From the NCBI RefSeq assembly GCF_003675875.1, contig NZ_RCDI01000003.1:124001-188000 (forward strand): 64,000 nucleotides of DNA, written 5' to 3'. The DNA is from Halostella limicola. GTDB taxonomy: Archaea > Halobacteriota > Halobacteria > Halobacteriales > Natronoarchaeaceae. A program made the translations under genes and the position numbers. Below the pieces are notes generated by a model. The model did no database searches and was not told where the DNA came from. It was given only the letters and a program-made list of their open reading frames with translations. Of the stretch, positions 1 to 8,764 are shown in pieces (the first letter of the stretch is position 1; every line of letters starts with the position of its first letter).

Positions 1-89
1 CCCCAGCCGACCGTCCCGTCGCTCGTCGTCACCTTCAGAAACAGCCAGCGCGGCGGCACCTCGAACAGCTCGTAGTCGGTGATCTCCAT
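1..89 (-). CDS. Sugar-acid dehydratase of the enolase superfamily (N-terminus only)
   Basis: Only the first 29-30 residues lie in the window; the gene runs off the left edge. The start ATG is at 89. The visible part contains the LFEVPPRWLFLKV stretch and a VGWG turn, which is how galactonate/gluconate dehydratases of the mandelate racemase-enolase group begin. The family dehydrates a sugar acid to a 2-keto-3-deoxy acid. The gene lies 69 nt downstream of the aldolase at 159-809 on the same strand, so the two probably form one operon. The exact substrate (galactonate or gluconate) cannot be decided from this fragment. Confidence 0.65.
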   Translation of the reverse strand, partial: MEITDYELFEVPPRWLFLKVTTSDGTVGW

Positions 90-158
90 ACCGGCGCTTC
101 GCGGGGGCACCCTCTTAGAGTGGTCGGTTCGGGGCGGCGCGGCCGCCGGCGTTCGGCG

Positions 159-809
159 CTACTTCGCGTCTGCGACGGCGTCGGCGAACGCGGACGCGCG
201 TTCCCGGAGCGCGTCGTAGTCCTCCGCGGCGACGGCCTCGTCGTCGACCAGCGAACTGCCGACGCCGACGGCGACGGCACCCGCTTCGACGAACGCCTCG
301 ACGTTGTCGAGCGAGACGCCCCCGGTCGGGACGAGCGGGATCTGTCCGAGCGGTCCGCCGATGCTCGCGACGTGGTCGGGGCCGAGACTCGCCGCCGGGA
401 ACACCTTCGCGAGGTCCGCCCCGGCCTCGAACGCCCGGACGGCCTCCGTCGGCGTCGCGACGCCCGGCGCGACGGGCGCTCCGTAGCGGTTGCACGTCTC
501 GACGACGCCCTCGTTCAGCGACGGCGTGACGACGAACTCCGCGCCCGCGAGGAGGGCCGCCCGGGCGGTCTCGCTGTCGAGGACGGTGCCCGCCCCGACG
601 AGCACGTCGTCGCCCATCGCGCCGGCGACGTCCTCGATCATGTCCAGCGCGCCCGGGGTGTCCGCGGTCACCTCGATCGCGGTGACGCCGCCGTCCCGCA
701 GCGCCGCCGCCACGTCGACCGCCTTCTCTCGGTCGACGCCGCGCATGATCCCGATCACGCCGCCCTCGACGATCCGCCGCGTCCGGTCGTACCCGTACTC
801 GTCAGCCAT
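159..809 (-). CDS. 2-keto-3-deoxy-6-phosphogluconate / phosphogalactonate aldolase
   Basis: A 216-residue class I aldolase of the Eda/KdgA family, of normal length. It cleaves KDPG or KDPGal to pyruvate and glyceraldehyde 3-phosphate. The Schiff-base lysine is K135 in ADLAKVFPA; the catalytic glutamate is E46 in AIEVT, and the IMRG strand and GAGTV turn are in place. The ATG at 809 is preferred because the upstream in-frame extension to 908 is arginine-rich and unlike the family. A sugar-acid dehydratase follows on the same strand, which favours a role in semi-phosphorylated Entner-Doudoroff or DeLey-Doudoroff sugar breakdown in the cytoplasm. Whether it prefers the gluconate or galactonate form is unknown. 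Confidence 0.88.
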   Translation of the reverse strand: MADEYGYDRTRRIVEGGVIGIMRGVDREKAVDVAAALRDGGVTAIEVTADTPGALDMIEDVAGAMGDDVLVGAGTVLDSETARAALLAGAEFVVTPSLNEGVVETCNRYGAPVAPGVATPTEAVRAFEAGADLAKVFPAASLGPDHVASIGGPLGQIPLVPTGGVSLDNVEAFVEAGAVAVGVGSSLVDDEAVAAEDYDALRERASAFADAVADAK

Positions 810-948
810 GGGGTTCTCGCGATGTACTGTCCCGGCGCGGGTCTTAAGCGCCGCGGTACCGACGACGACGGGAGACGTGGCGAGCGACGGCCGGCCGGAA
901 ACTCTCACCGACGCAAAAGTTTACGTCCCCGCGGTCGTGGCACAGCAC

Positions 949-1425
949 ATGGAGAAAGTGGCCATCGACGAGGTCGAGAACCAGGTGAACCCGATGAAGG
1001 TCCACAGCGTCCGGCGGCCGGTGTCGCGCGAGCTCGGGACCGAGGAGTTCGCGATGAACTACTTCGAACTCGAGCCGGGCGAGTCGTTCTCCGGCGGCCT
1101 CCACGCGCACCACGACCAGGAGGAGGTGTTCTACGTCGAGGAGGGGACGGCGACGTTCGAGGTGGGCGTCGACCGCGAGGAGGTCGAGGTCGACGCCGGC
1201 GAGTTGATCCGGTTCCCGCCCGGCGAGTTCCAGAAGGGGTACAACGGCGGCGACGACGGCGTCGTCGGGTGGGCGCTGGGCGCGCCCGGCGCGAGCCACG
1301 ACTGGGACGAACTGCAGTCGCGGGCCTACTGCCCGGAGTGCGACGAGGAGACGACTCAGGACGTGGACATGGTCGAGGGGCAGTTCGCGCTCACTTGCAC
1401 TGACTGCGGGAACGAGCAGGGCTGA
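949..1425 (+). CDS. Cupin-domain protein with C-terminal zinc ribbon
   Basis: 158 residues. Residues about 35-120 form one cupin barrel with the metal-binding motif GGLHAHHDQEEVFYVEEG (His52, His54, Glu58/59) and a second motif around residues 75-95. Residues about 130-157 carry CPEC and CTDC, a four-cysteine zinc ribbon. The start at 949 gives the conserved MEKVAIDEV opening; the longer frame upstream runs through the divergent promoter. It stands alone, divergent from the aldolase operon. The substrate is not known; the fold suggests a metal-dependent small-molecule enzyme or binder, and the ribbon may add a protein or nucleic-acid contact. Confidence 0.75.
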   Translation: MEKVAIDEVENQVNPMKVHSVRRPVSRELGTEEFAMNYFELEPGESFSGGLHAHHDQEEVFYVEEGTATFEVGVDREEVEVDAGELIRFPPGEFQKGYNGGDDGVVGWALGAPGASHDWDELQSRAYCPECDEETTQDVDMVEGQFALTCTDCGNEQG

Positions 1426-1605
1426 GGACGGGCCGCCACGCGGGGAACGGCGGGCGACCGGCGGACCGCCCCGTCGCCCTCGTTTCGGTAGGTTTTCCGA
1501 TACCTTGAACTGCGAGGAGGCGAGTCAGTCACGGAAACAGTTCGGCCGCCGCCGTCAGTCGCGACCGTCGACCGCCGGGCGGCGGACTCCGAACGCGGAT
1601 CTCTC

Positions 1606-2439
1606 GTGACACGGAAAGACCCCCGTCCTCGCCCGTCGGACGACCTCCCGTTCGCCGTCCGCGTCGGCGAGACCGACGCACTGTGGGAGACCGCGAGCCG
1701 TGCGCGGACGCCGCGGCACCTCCTGGTCACGCCGGTCCGGCTCCACCGTCGGAACGTGAAGCGGCGGCTCAGGGAGGCCGCCCGCCCCCGGAGCGAGTTC
1801 GCGTTCGCCCGGCTCGTCGACGTCGCCCGCGACCTCGCGGGGGCCGCGCGAAAGGAGACCGACGCGGAGCCGACGACGGAGACGCTCGACCGCATCGACC
1901 GGCTCGCGCTCACCCGCCGGGTCCTCCGCGACGAGGCGTTCCCGAGCGAGCCGCTGGCGAGGGTCGTCGGCGCACCGGCCGCCGACCACGCGGAGCGGAT
2001 CGAGCGGGCCCGAACCAGTCTCGGGATGGTGACCGGGTACCACCCCGATCGACTGGACGCGCTGCGCGCCGTCGCCGAGGAGACCGGCGGCGCGGCGGGC
2101 GACGACGCCCGCGACCTGCTGGAGGGGCTGGTCGCCCTGCAGGCCGCGCTCGGCGAGCGCGCCGACGCGGCGGTCTCCGAGACCGAACTCCTGCGGGTCG
2201 CGACCCGACATCTGGCCGCGACGCCGGCCGTCTGGGAGGCGGCGTATCCCGAGATAGAGACGCTGTCTGTCGCGGGCGTGAGCATGCTCACCGCGACGGT
2301 CGAGGACTTCCTCCGGACGGTGAGCGTCCGGACGGCCGTCGACGTCTCCCTCTACCTCAGGGCCGGATCCGGGCCGGCCATCGCCGACCAGCTCCGGCGG
2401 GCGGACGCCGCGTTCGATCCGGGGGTGGACGTGTCGTGA
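1606..2439 (+). CDS. AddB-like subunit, N-terminal part
   Basis: 277 residues from a GTG start. The opening reads RHLLVTPVRLHRRNVKRRLR, which matches the position of the inactive first helicase motif in AddB-type proteins: there is no Walker A loop. The rest is helical and ends with LYLRAGSGPAIADQL, which in UvrD/AddB-type proteins leads straight into the next segment. That next segment is encoded in the -1 frame by the gene beginning at 2436, with a GTGA overlap. I therefore read 1606-2439 and 2436-3710 as two halves of one AddB-type function, either as two subunits or as a frame-disrupted gene. Role inferred: partner of the helicase-nuclease at 3707-7243 in processing DNA ends. Confidence 0.6.
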   Translation: MTRKDPRPRPSDDLPFAVRVGETDALWETASRARTPRHLLVTPVRLHRRNVKRRLREAARPRSEFAFARLVDVARDLAGAARKETDAEPTTETLDRIDRLALTRRVLRDEAFPSEPLARVVGAPAADHAERIERARTSLGMVTGYHPDRLDALRAVAEETGGAAGDDARDLLEGLVALQAALGERADAAVSETELLRVATRHLAATPAVWEAAYPEIETLSVAGVSMLTATVEDFLRTVSVRTAVDVSLYLRAGSGPAIADQLRRADAAFDPGVDVS

Positions 2440-3710
2440 CAGGCGGCGCGGCGGCGATAACCCCCGGCGTCCCGACGTTCGCGCTGTCGACGCGCACCAG
2501 GGCCGCGGAGGCCCGTGCGGCGATGGCCGTAGTGGCCGGGCTCGTCGACCGCGGCGTCTCGCCGAGCGACGTGACCGTGGTCGTCCGGGACCTCGACCCG
2601 TACGAGGAGCCCCTGTCGCGGGCCGCGGACCGGTACGGCGTCAGGCCGAACTTCTGGATCCAGCTCCGGCTCAAGCGGACGCTGCCCTACCGGCTGCTGG
2701 TCGCCGTCCTCGACCTCCTTGTCGCCCGCGAATCCGGTACGGTGCCGGCCGACGCGCTCCTCGACCCGCTTCGCTTCGAGTGGGTGCCGCCCGTCGAGCG
2801 TGGAGGGACGGGCTGGACCACCGGCCCCGGTGATTCCGACCCGGACGCAGGGTGGCCGCTGCCGGCCGCGACGGTCGCGGCGCTGGCCCGCAGCGTCGAC
2901 GGCGAGCGTCGCGGTATCGACGCCTGGCGTGACCGCGTCGCGGCGGTCAGCGACGCTGGCGCACGGTTGGGCACCTACCTCGACTGGCTCGACGGGCTTC
3001 CGGCGCGGCCGGACCCGGACGACGTCCCGGTGGCGGTCGTCCCACTGCTCGACGCCTACCGGGAGCGCGTGCTGCCGGCGCGGCGGGCGGCGGACGACGC
3101 GACGTACTCGGAGACGGCGCGGACGGCGAGGGCGCTCGCGCGCCTGCACGACGGCGACGAGGGTCTCGTCCCCGAACTCGCGAGCAAGTACGGGTCGTGG
3201 CTCGACGCCGACTACGGCGAGCGGTCGTGGGCGACGGTCCGGGACCTCTGCGACGCGCTCGCGACGACCGTCCCCGGGCGCCGCGAGTACCCGGCCGCGC
3301 GGTCGGTCGACGTGATGGAGGCCAACGACGTCTGGGGGCTCGACCTCCCGTACGTCGTCGCCGGGGGGCTGGTCGACGGGGAGTGGCCGCGGCCGCCCGA
3401 GAGCGCGTTCCCGGCGCCCTTCAGGGAGCGACTGCGCGGCGCCGACGGGGCGGCGAGGAACGTCCGCCCGCGGTCGGGCTGGACCGAGGGCCGCGAGTTC
3501 GACCAGTTCGCGGACGCGGTCGCCGCGGCGAGCGAGGCCCTCGTCGTCACCCGCCACGAGTACGACGCGGACGGCGTCGAGCGCCGCCCGTCGCCGTACC
3601 TGCGGGCGCTCGATCCGACGCCAGTCGACCGGCCGGCGGTCGGCGAACTGATCGCCGACTGTCGCCTTCCCCCGCGACTGGCGGCGACCGCGGAGGGGGC
3701 GTCGCGATGA
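2436..3710 (+). CDS. AddB-like subunit, C-terminal part
   Basis: 424 residues from GTG at 2436, overlapping the previous stop by four bases. It opens with STRTRAAEARAAMAVVAGL and VTVVVRDLDPYEEPL, typical of the second RecA-like domain of UvrD/AddB proteins. Late in the protein, VVAGGLVDGEWPRPPES resembles motif V of AddB, and VVTRHEYDADGVERRPSPYL resembles its motif VI region. The chain ends soon after, so the C-terminal nuclease and iron-sulphur cluster of bacterial AddB are absent. Its stop overlaps the ATG of the helicase-nuclease gene (ATGA), which suggests translational coupling and a physical complex. Confidence 0.65.
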   Translation: MTGGAAAITPGVPTFALSTRTRAAEARAAMAVVAGLVDRGVSPSDVTVVVRDLDPYEEPLSRAADRYGVRPNFWIQLRLKRTLPYRLLVAVLDLLVARESGTVPADALLDPLRFEWVPPVERGGTGWTTGPGDSDPDAGWPLPAATVAALARSVDGERRGIDAWRDRVAAVSDAGARLGTYLDWLDGLPARPDPDDVPVAVVPLLDAYRERVLPARRAADDATYSETARTARALARLHDGDEGLVPELASKYGSWLDADYGERSWATVRDLCDALATTVPGRREYPAARSVDVMEANDVWGLDLPYVVAGGLVDGEWPRPPESAFPAPFRERLRGADGAARNVRPRSGWTEGREFDQFADAVAAASEALVVTRHEYDADGVERRPSPYLRALDPTPVDRPAVGELIADCRLPPRLAATAEGASR

Positions 3711-6700
3711 GCTTCGATCCCGGCCGAGAGGCCGACGACGCCGTCCCGACCCCCGACCTCCCGCGGCTCGACGAGACGCAGCGCCGCGTCGTCGACGGGT
3801 TCTGCACCGCGGACGCCGGCCTGTTCGCGATGGACAGCCACCCCGGCGCCGGGAAGTCGACCGCGACCGGGAAGGCGGCCGCGCGCCTGCTGTGGGAGCG
3901 CTACCTCGGCGGCGACCCGACGCCCGAGCGCCGGCTCCTCGTCACCTCGTTCGGCAGGGACGACGCCGCGGTCCTCGTCCCGGACGTCGTCGACTGGCTG
4001 CGGGAACTGTACCACCGCGGCGAGACGCCGACCGACGAGTCCGCGACGCCCGAGGACGTGCGGACGCTCGAACGCCGCCTCCGGCGGGACGGGACCGTCG
4101 GCACCATCGACGGCGTGCTCCGGTCGGTGTTCGGCGAGATCGCCGGCGCGGCCGGGTTCGACGGCATGCCGACCGTCGGGAACGAGGCGCTGCTCGCGCG
4201 GCTCCGCCGCGACTGCTACGACGACCTCGCCGACGACCCCGAGCACGGTCCCGCCGTCAGCGCGCTCGAAGCGGCCTATCCTGCGGGACGGTACGACGCC
4301 GGACTCCGCGAACTTCTCCGGGACGCGCTCGAAACCTGCCGACAGCGGCGGCTCTCGGTCGACGAGTTCCGCGACCGTCTCCGCACTGCGGTGGCGGAGG
4401 CCTACCGGGGCGGCGACCCCGGTTCCGTCGAGGCGATACGGGACTCGGTGCGGCGCTTCCGCGACCGGGACGCGGCGGACCGGCTGGACGAGCTGTCGAC
4501 CGCGGAACTGGACGAACTGACCGCAACCGACCGCGATCTCCACGACTCGTGGGTGCGGTGCGTCGACGACTTCTGCGAACTCCTCGGGGCGTACCGCGAG
4601 CGCTACGACGAGCGCTGCCGGGACCGCGGCGTGATCTCCCACACCGACTGCGCGCACTGGGTCGACCGGTACTTCTCCCGCGGGGGCGACGACCCGGCCC
4701 GCGAGCGCGTCAGGGAGCGGTTCCACACCGCCGTCCGGAGCGTCGTCGTCGACGAGGCGCAGGACGTCTCGACGGTCCAGCACGCCGCGCTCTCTCACCT
4801 CGTCACGCCGGAGATGCGTGTCCTGCTCGTCGGCGACCGGAAGCAGTGCGTCTACGCGTGGCGGAACGCCCGCCCGCAGCTGTTCGAGGCCGCGGTCCGC
4901 GACGGCGACTACTTCGGGGTCGACTGGGACGACCACGTCGCCGAGCGGGCGACGCGGAACTACCGCTCCCGGCCGGACGTCGTCGGCGCGATCAACGCCG
5001 TCGCGACCGAGACGCTCCCGGACCCGGCGCGCGGGAGCGTCGGCGCTCTGGACGTGGAGTACCCGCCGCTCCGGCCGACGCTCTCGGCCGACGACGGGGC
5101 GAACGTCCACGTCGCGCAGTTCCGCCACGGCGGCACCCCCGGCAGCGAGCCGTGGGTGACCGACGACGGCGGCGAGGCCGATGCGGTCGCCGCCCTCCTC
5201 GCGGGGGGCTTCGCGGACGGGACCTTCGAGACGCCGGGACCGGACCCGCCCGGCGTCACGCTCCTGTTCCGCCGGACGAAGCACATGGACGACTACCGCG
5301 CGGCGCTCGAGGCCCGTGACATCAGCGTCGGCAACGCCCGCGTCCCGCTGTTCGACACGCCGAGCGTCCGCGCGGCCGCCGCCGTCCTCGACTGGCTCGT
5401 CAACCCGACCGACCCCGAACGGACCCGTGACCTCGTCACCGACTCGCCGCTCGCCGCCGGCCTCGACGCCGACCGGTTCCGGGGAGCCGACTGGGACGTC
5501 GCGGCCGTCGCGGCGGAACTCGACGACGACGGCGCGTCGGCCGAGGATTCCGACGACGCCGCGTCCGGCGCGGCGCGCGTCCTCTTCGGTCTGCGCGAAC
5601 TGGCGAGCGACCTGCCGCGGCGACGCGCCGAACCGGCCGCGGTCGTCGCCCGCCGGGTCGTCGACGCGCTGGCGCTGGAGCGGGACCCGCTCGGCCTCGA
5701 CTCCGGGACGGACCGCGCCCAGCGAACGGCGACGCTCGACGCGTTCGTCGCGACCGTCGCGGAGTGGGAGGGGGACGACCGCGTCTCGCTCGACCGACTC
5801 GTCTCGCTGCTTTCCCCGTTCCTGGAGTCGCCGAGCGAGGGCCCGGTCCGCCCGCTCGTCGACGACGACGCCGACGTGGTGCTCAAGACGATCCACCAGA
5901 TGAAGGGGGACCAGGACGAGGTCGTCGTCCTCGCCGACCCGGCGTCGTCGGTCGGCGCGCACTCCAGAGGGAGCGACCGCCTCGTGACGGCGGGCGACGG
6001 GGTCGGGCTGGCCCCGCCGACGAACGTCGACGCCGGCGACCCGCCGTCGGTCCCCGGCTTCGACAACGGCCTCTACGACCCCGACGCAGACGAGGGCGGC
6101 GACGCCGGTCTGCGCTGGACGGCCGAGCACTGGCCGGGGGGCGGGAACGACCTCGTCAACGACCCCGTGCTCCGCGACGCCGCGGCCGAGCGCCGCGCGG
6201 AGGAGTGGCGGCTCCTGTTCGTCGCCCTGAGCCGCGCGCAGCACCACCTCGTCGTTCCGCTTCCGGCCTCGCGTCCCCGGTGGTCCGCCCGGGACAACTG
6301 GGCCGCCGTCCTCTACGACGCGTTCGACCTCGACCGGGGCGCGCCGGGGGCGACCCACACCGCGACGCTCGACGAGGACGCCGTCGCCGACGCGGCGGCG
6401 TCCGACGGCGAGGCACCGGACCGCTCGTTTTCCGTCGCCGTCAACGACGTGGCGTTCGCCGAGCGCGTCGACACCGGCGCCCGCGACCGCGCCGTTCCGC
6501 CGACAGCGCGGATCGTCGGCCCCGAGGAGTCGTGGACCCCGCGGTTCGTCCGACCGAGCACGTTCCGCCCGCTCGTCAGGAACCCGGCCGAGCACGCCGT
6601 CGACCACTTCATGGGCCGCGCGCTCCACACCGAGACGGACGCCCCGACCGTGGACCTGCCGTTCGACGCGCTCGGCCCCGACGCCGTCGGTCGGCTCGCG

Positions 6701-7243
6701 CACGACGTGATCGGGGCGTTCGCCGGGACCGACCTCGCGGACGCGGAGCTTCGGCCCGGAGCGGACCCGGTCGACGACGTCCTCGACCGCGAGCTCGACT
6801 ACCACGCCGACGACGCCGCGCCGGCGGAACGCCGAGCCGTCCGGGAGTACCTCGAACGTACCCTCGTCCCGCAGTTCGCCGACTCTGGGCTGCGCGACCG
6901 CCTCGAACGCGCCGAGGCCGTCTACCGCGAAGAGCCGCTGGAGGGGCTGGCGACCGTCGGCGGCGTCGAAGTGGAGGTCCACGGGCAGGCGGACTTCCTC
7001 CTCCGGTTCGCCGACGGCTCGTGGGCCATCGAGGACGCCAAGGTCGCGCTCGCGGACGACGACGCCGCCGAGGCCCGCTACCAGCTCCAGCTCGCGACCT
7101 ACGAGTGGGCGTTCCGCCGGCAGGTCGGGAGGGATGCGACGGTCACCAGCCGCCTCTCCGCGTTCGGCGTCTCGACGGGTGCGATCGAGTGCTCACTCAA
7201 CCCCGCCGCCGTCGAGCACTGCCTGCGGCAGTTCACGGAGTGA
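3707..7243 (+). CDS. AddA/RecB-like UvrD-family helicase with C-terminal PD-(D/E)XK nuclease
   Basis: 1178 residues. Superfamily 1 helicase motifs are all visible: Walker A HPGAGKST at about 45-52, motif II VVVDEAQD at about 346, motif III LVGDRKQCVYAWRNA at about 375, motif V KTIHQMKGDQDEVVVLAD at about 724 and motif VI LLFVALSRAQHHL at about 833. The C-terminus (about 1085-1140) carries a RecB-type nuclease: QADFLLRF supplies the acidic residue, AIEDAKV gives the (D/E)XK triad and QLQLATY the QxxxY motif. Family proteins unwind and cut double-strand DNA ends for recombination or destroy foreign DNA. It is translationally coupled to the AddB-like genes. Haloarchaea usually rely on Mre11-Rad50-HerA-NurA, so this looks like an additional or acquired system. 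Confidence 0.85.
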   Translation: MSFDPGREADDAVPTPDLPRLDETQRRVVDGFCTADAGLFAMDSHPGAGKSTATGKAAARLLWERYLGGDPTPERRLLVTSFGRDDAAVLVPDVVDWLRELYHRGETPTDESATPEDVRTLERRLRRDGTVGTIDGVLRSVFGEIAGAAGFDGMPTVGNEALLARLRRDCYDDLADDPEHGPAVSALEAAYPAGRYDAGLRELLRDALETCRQRRLSVDEFRDRLRTAVAEAYRGGDPGSVEAIRDSVRRFRDRDAADRLDELSTAELDELTATDRDLHDSWVRCVDDFCELLGAYRERYDERCRDRGVISHTDCAHWVDRYFSRGGDDPARERVRERFHTAVRSVVVDEAQDVSTVQHAALSHLVTPEMRVLLVGDRKQCVYAWRNARPQLFEAAVRDGDYFGVDWDDHVAERATRNYRSRPDVVGAINAVATETLPDPARGSVGALDVEYPPLRPTLSADDGANVHVAQFRHGGTPGSEPWVTDDGGEADAVAALLAGGFADGTFETPGPDPPGVTLLFRRTKHMDDYRAALEARDISVGNARVPLFDTPSVRAAAAVLDWLVNPTDPERTRDLVTDSPLAAGLDADRFRGADWDVAAVAAELDDDGASAEDSDDAASGAARVLFGLRELASDLPRRRAEPAAVVARRVVDALALERDPLGLDSGTDRAQRTATLDAFVATVAEWEGDDRVSLDRLVSLLSPFLESPSEGPVRPLVDDDADVVLKTIHQMKGDQDEVVVLADPASSVGAHSRGSDRLVTAGDGVGLAPPTNVDAGDPPSVPGFDNGLYDPDADEGGDAGLRWTAEHWPGGGNDLVNDPVLRDAAAERRAEEWRLLFVALSRAQHHLVVPLPASRPRWSARDNWAAVLYDAFDLDRGAPGATHTATLDEDAVADAAASDGEAPDRSFSVAVNDVAFAERVDTGARDRAVPPTARIVGPEESWTPRFVRPSTFRPLVRNPAEHAVDHFMGRALHTETDAPTVDLPFDALGPDAVGRLAHDVIGAFAGTDLADAELRPGADPVDDVLDRELDYHADDAAPAERRAVREYLERTLVPQFADSGLRDRLERAEAVYREEPLEGLATVGGVEVEVHGQADFLLRFADGSWAIEDAKVALADDDAAEARYQLQLATYEWAFRRQVGRDATVTSRLSAFGVSTGAIECSLNPAAVEHCLRQFTE

Positions 7244-7395
7244 GCCGGGTTCTGTAACGCGCAGAGAACTTCCCAGACGGTGCGAATGCCCCCTACGACC
7301 GCGTTTCCGCCGTTCAGCGGCCCGTTAACCGTCAGCGTTCGACGAGGTACTACGGTCTCCTGTCTCTTGAGAGAAAGCTCTGGAGGCTTATGTGG

Positions 7396-7410
7396 GATCA
7401 CGGTGTGATC
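7396..7410. promoter_or_regulatory. Perfect palindrome upstream of the nhaP-type gene
   Basis: GATCAC-GGT-GTGATC, six-base arms with a three-base centre, about 85 nt before the antiporter start and just after a TATA-like GGCTTATGTG (7386-7395). Its placement next to a likely core promoter suggests an operator for a dimeric regulator. No regulator gene is adjacent. Confidence 0.4.
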
Positions 7411-7494
7411 GTTCGTAGGATATCGACCTGCCGTACAGTCGGTACAGCTCTGCGGGAGAACCGAACCTCGTGAGGGAAACGTACATCGTGTTCC

Positions 7495-8757
7495 ATGGCC
7501 AAGATAATCGTTACGCTGGGCGGCGTCCTCCTGATACTGTTTGCCGCAGTCGTCGTACGAGTAATCGCTACGCGGATCAGCGGAGTCGCCTATCCGGTGT
7601 TGTTAGTTCTCATCGGCATCGTCGCCACAGTAAGCGGGGTGGACCCCCAGTTTCGGCTTTCCTCGGAGCTCATCTTGATAGTCCTCGTCCCTACGGTTCT
7701 CTTCCAGGGCGCACAGAGAACGAAGTCTGACACGTTTATCAAAGTTCTACCACTATCGCTGCTGATTCCGATCGCCGGGCTGCCGATAGCGGTCGGGTTG
7801 CTGGGTCTCCTGGGGTCAGAAGTCTTCGGCTTGCCCCTGGTGGTCACACTGCTGTTCGCAGTCATGATCTATCCGGTGGACCCGGTCGCGATCGTCGCTT
7901 TCTTTCGAGAGGCTGATGCCCCGGAACGACTCGCCGTCATCGCGGAGATCGAGAGCCACTTCAGCGACGGGTTCGCAGTCGTCACGTTCGGCGTGATGCT
8001 CGCGGTCGTCTCGGATCGGTTCACCACTGGCCAAGACCTGGAAGAACTGTTGTCACTAGCGGATCTGGTAGACATCGCCGTCGAGATCACGGTCGTGAGC
8101 TTCGGCGGTGTTATCGTCGGTCTCCTCGCTGGTGCGGTAGCGTACGGGGCCCTCCACGTGATAGAGGACCGGATGGCTGAACTCCTCGCGACCGTCATCC
8201 TCGCATACGGGAGCTTCCTCTTGGCCGAACACTACCTCCACGTGAGCGGTGTCCTGGCGACTGTGGCCGCGGGACTCGTCATCGGGTTGTTCGGGAAGGA
8301 TGACGCGATCGCCGCCGAGAACGTGGAGTTCATCGAACAGACGTGGGACACGGCGGCGTTTTTCGTCTTCACGCTCGTGTTCGTCCTCATCGGGATCCAG
8401 GCCCCCTGGCGACGGCTCCTCTGGAACGCACAGACCATCGTCCTCGCAACCGTCCTCGTTCTCCTCGTCCGGGCGATTATCATCTACGGGATCACGAACT
8501 CGGTGGCCTTTTCGGGAATCGATCCGATTCCCTTCCGCTTCCAGCACGTGCTCGTCTGGGGTGGAATGCACACGGTCATTCCGATCGCTCTCCTGTTGAG
8601 CGTTCCGCGGGAACTACCGTTCCGAGAGGACCTCGTCGTCCTCGTCTTCGGCGTGGCCCTTCTCAGCATCGTCGGGCAGGGACTGTTGTTCCCGCTCGCA
8701 CTGCGCCTTACGGGCGCGTCCGCTGATCCGGAGGACGACTCGTCTGGACCGGTGTAA
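7495..8757 (+). CDS. nhaP: NhaP-type sodium(potassium)/proton antiporter (CPA1 family)
   Basis: 420 residues and about 12 hydrophobic membrane segments throughout, no soluble C-terminal domain. The ion-binding core is seen as YPVDPVAIVAFF (Asp129) and IESHFSDGFAVVTF (Asp158). In most CPA1 members the second motif has an Asn-Asp pair; here the Asn position is Ser157, so the pair is Ser-Asp. The family exchanges cytoplasmic Na+ or K+ for external protons across the membrane and serves pH and salt balance. The gene is less GC-rich and uses more A/T-ending codons (ATA, GTT, TTG) than its neighbours, which hints at transfer. Weak promoter signals and a palindrome lie upstream. Confidence 0.85.
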   Translation: MAKIIVTLGGVLLILFAAVVVRVIATRISGVAYPVLLVLIGIVATVSGVDPQFRLSSELILIVLVPTVLFQGAQRTKSDTFIKVLPLSLLIPIAGLPIAVGLLGLLGSEVFGLPLVVTLLFAVMIYPVDPVAIVAFFREADAPERLAVIAEIESHFSDGFAVVTFGVMLAVVSDRFTTGQDLEELLSLADLVDIAVEITVVSFGGVIVGLLAGAVAYGALHVIEDRMAELLATVILAYGSFLLAEHYLHVSGVLATVAAGLVIGLFGKDDAIAAENVEFIEQTWDTAAFFVFTLVFVLIGIQAPWRRLLWNAQTIVLATVLVLLVRAIIIYGITNSVAFSGIDPIPFRFQHVLVWGGMHTVIPIALLLSVPRELPFREDLVVLVFGVALLSIVGQGLLFPLALRLTGASADPEDDSSGPV

Positions 8758-8764
8758 CCGCCGA

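Noticed and set aside
120-1403. Long open frames on the plus strand over the aldolase and cupin genes
   Set aside because: Arginine- and proline-rich text without conserved motifs; it is the shadow of real genes in GC-rich DNA.
3212-6982. 1256-codon frame opposite the helicase-nuclease gene
   Set aside because: Composition (Arg, Val, Gly, Asp repeats) is typical of antisense shadow frames, and the plus-strand helicase motifs are complete.
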